NCBI GenBank assembly: GCA_949987565.1
Contig: OX465121.1
Coordinates: 3,427,117 to 3,491,116 of the forward strand
Source: Luidia sarsii
Lineage: Eukaryota; Echinodermata; Asteroidea; Paxillosida; Luidiidae
Reading direction: 5' to 3'
DNA: 64,000 bases
Shown here: piece after piece, positions 57,860-64,000 of the stretch
How the letters are laid out: each line of letters starts with the position of its first letter
Position numbering within the stretch: the first letter of the stretch is position 1
Notes under the pieces: model-generated
Seen by the model: the letters and a program-made list of their open reading frames with translations, nothing else
Database searches by the model: none
Told to the model about the DNA's origin: nothing
Program-made: the position numbers and the translations under genes

Positions 57860-58390
57860 TCCGACAAACCGCCGAGCTCCGCATCACAAGCGGTCGTGCT
57901 GTGCCAGGCAATGTCTCTTCGTGGAAGGATAATGACGCTTGTAATGTAAGTTGGCTCCCGTTTGCTCTGATGTGGGGTAAATTTGCTATCCCGTTCCAGA
58001 GTACTAAAGAATGAGTGTTGCAATCTAAGTAATAGGAGACTGAACTTTCATGCAGTATTGGAAACAAAAAACACAGATTTCCGGACACCCTTGCCAAAAC
58101 GCAAAAACCAGGAATTAATAGAAAAGAAAAGAGGACGTTTAACCAGTGAGATCTCAGATCCGGGAAGGGAATAGGAGCGCCCCTTTTTTATCTTTGGCGT
58201 GCAGCAAATAACCCCGCAGTCGTGTTGCTGGAAGTAGTATGCGGTTTGAGTGGTGTGCTGGTGTGTTGGTAGCCCCACTGCGGTAAACAGCAGCGCTCTA
58301 CTCCCAAAGACATTTCCGTGTCAAGTTTCGACTGAACTGCGTGAACCGTGTAGTCTTCATTTCAGGCCGCGTGTTGCGTATTTCCCTCAC

Positions 58391-58665
58391 TCAGGATGGG
58401 AAAGGCACCATTAACATAAACGCACGCTATTGGTTGCATTTTATCCAGTCATGGTGAATTATTCATGAAAATGTTGCACATGGACATCTATAGTACACGC
58501 TTGCGGTGTAGTATACACTATTTACCGGTACATTATGTAGACATACACACATGTATAAGATCTGAGTGGGTAAGTGGAATGATTATCATGAATAACTCAC
58601 CACGCGTAGACAAAATGCAACTAATAGCACGCCTTTACGCTAATGAGGGCCTTTCCCGTCCTGGG
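58391..58665. mobile_element. Foldback element with about 85-base arms
   Basis: Left arm CAGGATGGGAAAGGC through GCACGCTATTGGTTGCATTT to TGAATTATTCATGA; right arm (58577-58665) is its diverged complement ending GGGCCTTTCCCGTCCTGG. About 100 bases between. Starts about 530 bases upstream of the gene A TATA box. Confidence 0.72.
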
Positions 58666-58793
58666 AAAAAAATTACGCCCGCGGGCTCGACTAGACTTTA
58701 ATTCAGGTCGGAAGATAACAGACAGCACATGAGCTGCTAAATTTCTACATGGCCAAAATATAGGAGGTTACTTACATCTTAGGACCCTAGTAG

Positions 58794-59261
58794 GTCATGT
58801 GCTACAACGCATATAGAGGAATGACCCCCACTTTTGAGATTTTGAGATTTTCTAATGATGTGAAAGAGTATACCATTAGCTTTCTAATGATATAAAATTT
58901 ATTTCCGTATGAACTTTGTTGTAAATAGTACAAGGGTACTTCGCTCGTTCATTTGACATCAGACACAATATAGCAGCACCAGTCTAACTCTTTAAAGCGG
59001 CCATTCAAAAAGGCAGGAACTTTACATTTTTATGAAAACAGTTTACAAACACCCCCCCGAAATCCTCGTTTTTTCAACATTTAGAGACGGATTTCGGAAA
59101 AATGCCTCGTACATAACATCCTCCAATACATTAACCTTCCGAAAATACAAAAAAAAAAAAGATTTTTAATCGAATTGAGAAGATACTTTGACTTCAGGCG
59201 TTGTTTAATGGAAAAGTGTTTTGGTGGGATATTCCTCATGTCGCTGTGCCGGGTCACATAT
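58794..59261. repeat. MITE-like element, copy 9 (full length, diverged left end)
   Basis: Left end CATGTGCTACAACGCATATA is a decayed TIR; the right end GCTGTGCCGGGTCACATA is intact. Interior as in copies 1, 4 and 5. Confidence 0.78.
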
Positions 59262-60929
59262 ACTTATTGGCATGTATGGAATACGAGAACATACTGATTA
59301 CTCAGAACAAGAGGGTGGATATTAGAGAGAGATTATAAACTGGAAAATCTAGTCTGCTACCAAGGTTCACATTGTGCTTGCGAAGTAACAGGAGGATTTC
59401 AGCAAGGCACATTGAACTTGATGCCACCTCAAACAGGAACCATTCGCCAAAGGGGAACTACCCTGTGGTCTTTTACCGGCCCCTAAAAGAAGGAAACGCC
59501 GCTTTGTTTTTGTTTTTCCGGAGGGTGACAGCATGGTAGGGACTGAGTTGGGGAGGGGAGGGGACACGAAGTTCATGACATTAACTTCCCATTAAATTGC
59601 TCATGTTTCCGCTGCGAGCAAATGAATTTAAGTACTTTTCAGTGTGACATGCCATTTTCACACGAATTTCTGTCAAGCTAGAGAATTTTAAAGTGAAGCT
59701 TGTCTTAATTGACAGAAACAGTTCCACAATGAGATTCTTATATCCAATAAGTACCACCCTTTTAAGGAACAGGAAATTATCACACTTTCATGCCTGTCTC
59801 TTGTGATTTAATACTGGAGTGCCATATATTTTCTAACGTTTTCCCTGCAGATTGGTGACTTCGTTTGTTGCTAATGGTCAGCGAAGTGTGGATCCTATAC
59901 ATATAGACAGATCATCTCTCCATCTGCATGGTTGAGTTTATATTGTATGCGATCTGATATCAATGGGGGAGTATACTGGAAAGTAATTCAAAATGAAGTA
60001 AACTAACCAAGAGAACATTAGTTTATTATGATCTCATTAAATGTAATGTTTTAATGTATTGAAGTGGAGTAAACACTTTCTGTCGATAACCGAAATTAAA
60101 TGTATAAGAAAGGAATGGCATGCACCATATGTCACATTTTTACAAAATAACCCTTCATACATGTAAATCCTCTTATCAACCTATTATTACTAGGGTTTTT
60201 GTGTCCTTTGAATTATCTTTCTGAAATCGTTAGAAATTATAATGCAATTTACATACTCGTTGTAATTGTATCCGTAGAACATCAACCGGTAGTAAAAAAA
60301 AGTCCTCCGACATGCAACAGTTGTTTATCATACATTGGGACATAAAACAGTCGCATGCTATTTATCACACATACATGTGCTTTCCTTTACAAATAATGTT
60401 GCTGCACTCTTATCAAAGTTAATAGCGCGGTTAATATTGATATCTTAGGGATAGGTATGGAGAACAAATGATGGTGAAAAATGAGGACTTGTCTTTGCTA
60501 ATGGCACAATAATGCAAATGGCAGCGCGAACCAAGTCAAAAGAAACTTCCTTGTTTCAAGGCGGATACAAAATTGCCAAATCACAACATAATTAGTGTCC
60601 TCAGAATACCAGAGGTTTACATATGAGCTGAAACACAAGAGGGCGCTATCCCACAATAAAAGTGTCATTTTATCCTTTTTCGAGAAATGCACGCTTCATG
60701 TAAAAGGGGATGGTGTGAGTAGGCTAACCATTGACGTTCTGTTAACGCCGTTCGTTCAATTTTAAGCGGCGTTGAAGTATGTGTATGAACATACTATATC
60801 CTGTCCCTTTGAAGTAACATTACTGCTGATATATTTGATAGGAACATGTTTACCGTATAATTATGTGGTCTACCTTTCTGAGCGCCATGCACATGTGTGG
60901 AATGTAGTTAGGTAGTCTCCACCAGCCTT

Positions 60930-61010
60930 TTGGCAAAGTGGTTAAGTCGCCTGCACCAGCAATGAGTCTCGGGTTCGAACCTCGCCCGTGTCGGCTGGTT
61001 TAATACACAG
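60930..61010 (+). repeat. tRNA-derived SINE head
   Basis: CTTTTGGCAAAGTGGTTAAG resembles an A box and GGGTTCGAACCTCGCCCG a B box and T arm. CCAGCC and GGCTGG could pair as an acceptor stem. The anticodon arm is poor, so a SINE is more likely than a functional tRNA gene. Confidence 0.5.
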
Positions 61011-61202
61011 GCAATGATGCTGACCACACACCAGGGAGAACAAATTTGCTTCGAAATACTTTATAAAACATAACAATATATGGACAGCACACTTATTAAA
61101 TGTTGGGCAAAGTCGATCATGGGACAACAATTATCTACCAACAATTGTTCGATAATTGAAGCCTCAGCGGTGAATTATGTTGGTCAAAATCTGTCACATA
61201 AA

Positions 61203-61716
61203 TTTCAACATATGTGACCTGGCACAACGACATGAGTAATATCCCACCAAAACACTTTTCGAGTAAACAACGCCTGAAGTTAAAGTATCTTCACAATTCG
61301 ATTAAAAATCTATTTTCTTTTGTTTGGTATTTTCAGAAAATTTAAGTATTTATAGAGGATTTTATATCCAAAGGATTTTTCCGTAATCCGTCTCTGAATG
61401 TTAAAAAAACAACTTTGCCGTTGCCAAGGGGTTTTGATTTCTGTAACACTTTATTTAGCGCGTACGTGCGCTACACTCACTGACTAAGCTCCGCGTTCGG
61501 ACCGCAAACTTCAACGCTGTTTTTCTCGAAAAGTGTTTTCCGTTACACGGCTTCGCCTCGGCGTCTTTCTCACGCTGTAACTTTATAAATCTTTACTGCA
61601 CGGAAATTATTTTGATATCATTTGAAAGCTAATGATATACTCTTTTACATCATTAGAAAATCCCAAAATCTCAAAAGTGGGGGATATTCCTCATTATGCT
61701 GTGCCGGGTCACATAT
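61203..61716. repeat. MITE-like element, copy 10 (with unrelated interior)
   Basis: Ends TATGTGACCTGGCACAACGA and GCTGTGCCGGGTCACATA. Longer than the other copies because about 200 bases (61400-61600) are unlike them, replaced or inserted. Confidence 0.78.
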
Positions 61717-62515
61717 TTGATTAACCTAAACGTTTGCAGCCAGTTTTGCTCGACACTTGTTCTGAATTTTCAGCTGCACATCGATTTAAATACTTTTTGT
61801 TACAAAATGCATAATTTCCTATTCTCTTCATACAACATATTTTCCCAAAACCAAATATTTATAGCCACGTAACACCCGTGGCGCTGTATTAATAATCACA
61901 TGTAGTGCATGCACCTCTCTATCATAATTACCACACCGATGGAAATTCTAAGCAAACCTTTAAAATGCAAGGTGGAACACTTAAAAAAAAAGGGACAAAG
62001 TCTTTCGAGCAAACAAAAACAGCTAATTTGAATATGCTGTGCCTAAAAAATAGTAATATCTTGGTATTAGTGCAATCTATTAATTTTTCGCGGTTGCAAA
62101 TTTTTGTGACATAATTCTAGAACTTAAGGTTTATGATTTCCTCCATTGCTACGTTAGATATCATTTATGAGTGTTTTTTGGTTCACTCTGTTAATTCAGT
62201 GATTTTAAGGAAAACTCATTCAAAGATGAAACACAAATATAACATCCATCTGTTTAAAAAAATACTTCAAATAGTAATATTTCAGATCGAGCGGTGAAGA
62301 GAAGCGAACGTTCGTTATAGCTGTGTGTTTGTCATGCAGGGCCTGACTAATTCTTGATAGTTGCTTTTTGTTAATTTTAGTCAGTAAGCAGTTTGCAACA
62401 TTTTTAAGTAATACTCAATTTTCCATGTAATTAGAAGACTTGGTTAATTCATGTATTGAATGAGCTATTCCCGACCGAAAAATGTCCTCTGCTAACAAAA
62501 GGGACAATAAAAACT

Positions 62516-62770
62516 TTAATTTTCATTTATTTCCGTGGAACCAACGTTCGCAGTCTCAGTTGCCGTCCCCGACATGCTTGTGGTTTGCATCGTTGAGCGC
62601 GAAGTGTGCACAGCGGAGCTGGATACCATTTCCACCGCACTAGTCTTGGACTCCAGGCGTCGACTTGGCAAACGGCATGTGCGACCGCACCACAGTCGCC
62701 TTATGTACGGTGCTATGGTGGTACGAACCTCGTCTCGCCGGACACAGAACAGAACGAACACGATTACACC
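62516..62770 (-). CDS. Gene C last exon: end of TM7 and cytoplasmic tail
   Basis: 255 bases, acceptor ag before GGTGTAATCG, TAA at 62516-62518. It reads GVIVFVLFCVRRDEVRTTIA and a Ser/Thr-rich tail ending NVGSTEINEN. Eleven residues longer than gene A because it lacks the six-base insertion with TAG. Confidence 0.9.
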   Translation of the reverse strand, partial: GVIVFVLFCVRRDEVRTTIAPYIRRLWCGRTCRLPSRRLESKTSAVEMVSSSAVHTSRSTMQTTSMSGTATETANVGSTEINEN

Positions 62771-63744
62771 CTAAATAACAAACAAATATGGATATCAAGC
62801 ATGGGTACGAACAGTTCTTTATGCGTCACATATGATAGCACATTTTTATTTTGGCGCGTTTGTTATAGCAAGATGAACGGTGGCCTATATTATGCCTGTG
62901 TTCATATTACAGAGGGACTCCTAGCAGGACCTTTCGTAAAGACACAGCGACACGTGTAGACAGATTCGGAAAAAAAAGGAGGAAGATGTTTTGGATGGCG
63001 GAAAATGGAAACTGGAGGGAAGATGGTGCACAATATATTATCCTAGGGTGGGATCAAAGGGCAAGCAGATGAAATGTATTGAGGTCAGATCAAGGGGAAG
63101 AGATCAAAGGGAGAAGGGAAGGATTGTGGGGACAAATTAAAAGAGTATACAATTCGTATACTCATCCAATTAAACCACGCATGATGTTAGTCATTCCCAT
63201 CGTGGATGTTGATGCTATGTGGTTGAATAGTTCACAGATTCGTCCACAGCTTCTCCCCGCTTAGATGGGGCAGTATTATTCCGGTGATAGAGTCAGTCTC
63301 TACACATACCATAACATCTTAAATAATAATAGTTTCATTAGTCAGAACATGTCTCCGTTTCCATCAAAGATGTTCAATTCACTTCAATTGATTTCCCACT
63401 TCTGCATAATTCCAATATAGAATACACAGGGATAAGGATTAATTCCTGGTAGGATGAGTGGAGGGGTAATTACCTGCAGGGAGTTGGCCAGACAGAAGAT
63501 GAGCTGGAAGGCGAAGGTGGCCTCGCTGATGGCCAGGAACCCGAAGCACCAGGTAAGCCCCAAGAGGACCGAGATGCCGACGGCGTTCTGGAGACGCTTG
63601 GTGATCTGCTGAGAGCGAGACGCCTCGGTCACCTTGAGCAGACTGCGCATGACCAGGATGAAGGTGACGAGGTTGTGGAGCAGGATGACACCGATGGGGA
63701 CGAGGAGGCTGATGTACAGCACCAGGTCCGGTCGCAAGAAACAA
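62516..63744 (-). CDS. Gene C: third adhesion GPCR, 3' end only
   Basis: The TM5-TM7 exon and tail exon, separated by a 703-base intron. The ectodomain, GPS and TM1-TM4 lie beyond the right edge. In this part it is nearly identical to gene A, including intron and 3' flank sequence, so A and C are recent duplicates or have undergone gene conversion. Its ectodomain cannot be judged here. Confidence 0.88.
63474..63744 (-). CDS. Gene C exon: TM5, TM6 and TM7
   Basis: 271 bases, acceptor ending tatag, donor gtaatt. It reads CFLRPDLVLYISLLVPIGVI, KRLQNAVGISVLLGLTWCFG and FAFQLIFCLANSLQ. It differs from gene A by a handful of residues (V-L-Y/V-M-Y, T-K-R/S-K-R, V-G-I/V-V-I). The upstream intron to base 64000 also matches 33928-34190. 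Confidence 0.95.
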
Positions 63745-64000
63745 CTATAGATGTGGGGAAAGTTAAATCGTACAAAATGTGGGGTTTGTGATTCTATGGA
63801 GATATTATTTTAACGCTGTTAACTGTTGCCTCATACAGAGGAAAAGATAGTTGGCTATTTGTGTTGGATAGTGTAAGAAGTTAAAGTCCATGCATAAGTA
63901 CCATGCGGTAAGTCCATGCATAGGCCCCGGGTTTTAACCCCAGTCAAGTTAAAATCTTTGCTTTTATTTTTAAAGTCAGTTTCCATTTCCTTCGATTGAA

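Larger units (their letters stand above)
57860..62515. other. Intergenic region between gene A and gene C
   Basis: About 4.7 kb. Contains a foldback element (58391-58665), two MITE copies (58794, 61203), a tRNA-like SINE head (60930) and otherwise AT-rich sequence. Bases 62340-62515 resemble the 3' flank of gene A (31870-32073). No other gene seen. Confidence 0.55.

Noticed and set aside
60930..61010. Functional tRNA gene
   Set aside because: A and B boxes are present but the anticodon arm is not convincing and the T-arm pairing is weak; a SINE head fits better.

Overview
The window is animal nuclear DNA: short phase-matched exons with GT-AG junctions, repeat-packed introns, Penelope-like and LINE retroelement remnants, tRNA-derived SINE-like pieces, many short inverted-repeat (MITE-like) elements and several minisatellites. 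The combination of HYR repeats, an SRCR domain and adhesion-type GPCR modules suggests an invertebrate deuterostome (echinoderm or cephalochordate type). That placement is an inference and the species is not identified. No bacterial operon, CRISPR array or rRNA is visible.

The host content is a tandem array of three related adhesion GPCR (aGPCR) genes, all on the minus strand, so each gene reads right to left. Gene C (right edge) contributes only its last two exons: TM5-TM7 at 63474-63744 and the C-tail at 62516-62770. Gene A (57774-32074) looks complete: signal peptide, SRCR, five intact HYR-like exons plus one broken one, a HormR-like cysteine module, GAIN domain, GPS, seven membrane segments and a cytoplasmic tail. 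Its 19 modelled exons sum to 3909 bases, an open frame of 1302 codons plus stop. Gene B (26546 to beyond base 1) has a signal-peptide exon joined in phase to nine HYR-like exons, then HormR, GAIN, GPS and TM1-TM4. TM5-TM7 and the tail lie beyond the left edge.

Layout: 1-26.5 kb is gene B; 26.5-32.0 kb is the B/A intergenic region, with a duplicated copy of the gene B promoter and first exon, a LINE tail and several foldback repeats; 32.0-57.9 kb is gene A, whose introns hold a 2.8-kb Penelope-like element, a 1.2-kb 27-bp minisatellite, a GA microsatellite and an unidentified plus-strand ORF; 57.9-62.5 kb is the A/C intergenic region; 62.5-64 kb is the 3' end of gene C. One MITE-like family (TIR TGTGACCCGGCAC) occurs ten times.

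The proteins should be cell-surface receptors: a large extracellular stalk (SRCR and/or HYR modules), self-cleavage at the GPS inside the GAIN domain, and a 7TM signalling part. Genes A, B and C share the 7TM machinery but differ in ectodomain. The HYR exons are all phase 1-1 and have been amplified separately in A and B. All exon limits were inferred by eye from reading frame, splice-site dinucleotides and paralogue comparison; no search was run.
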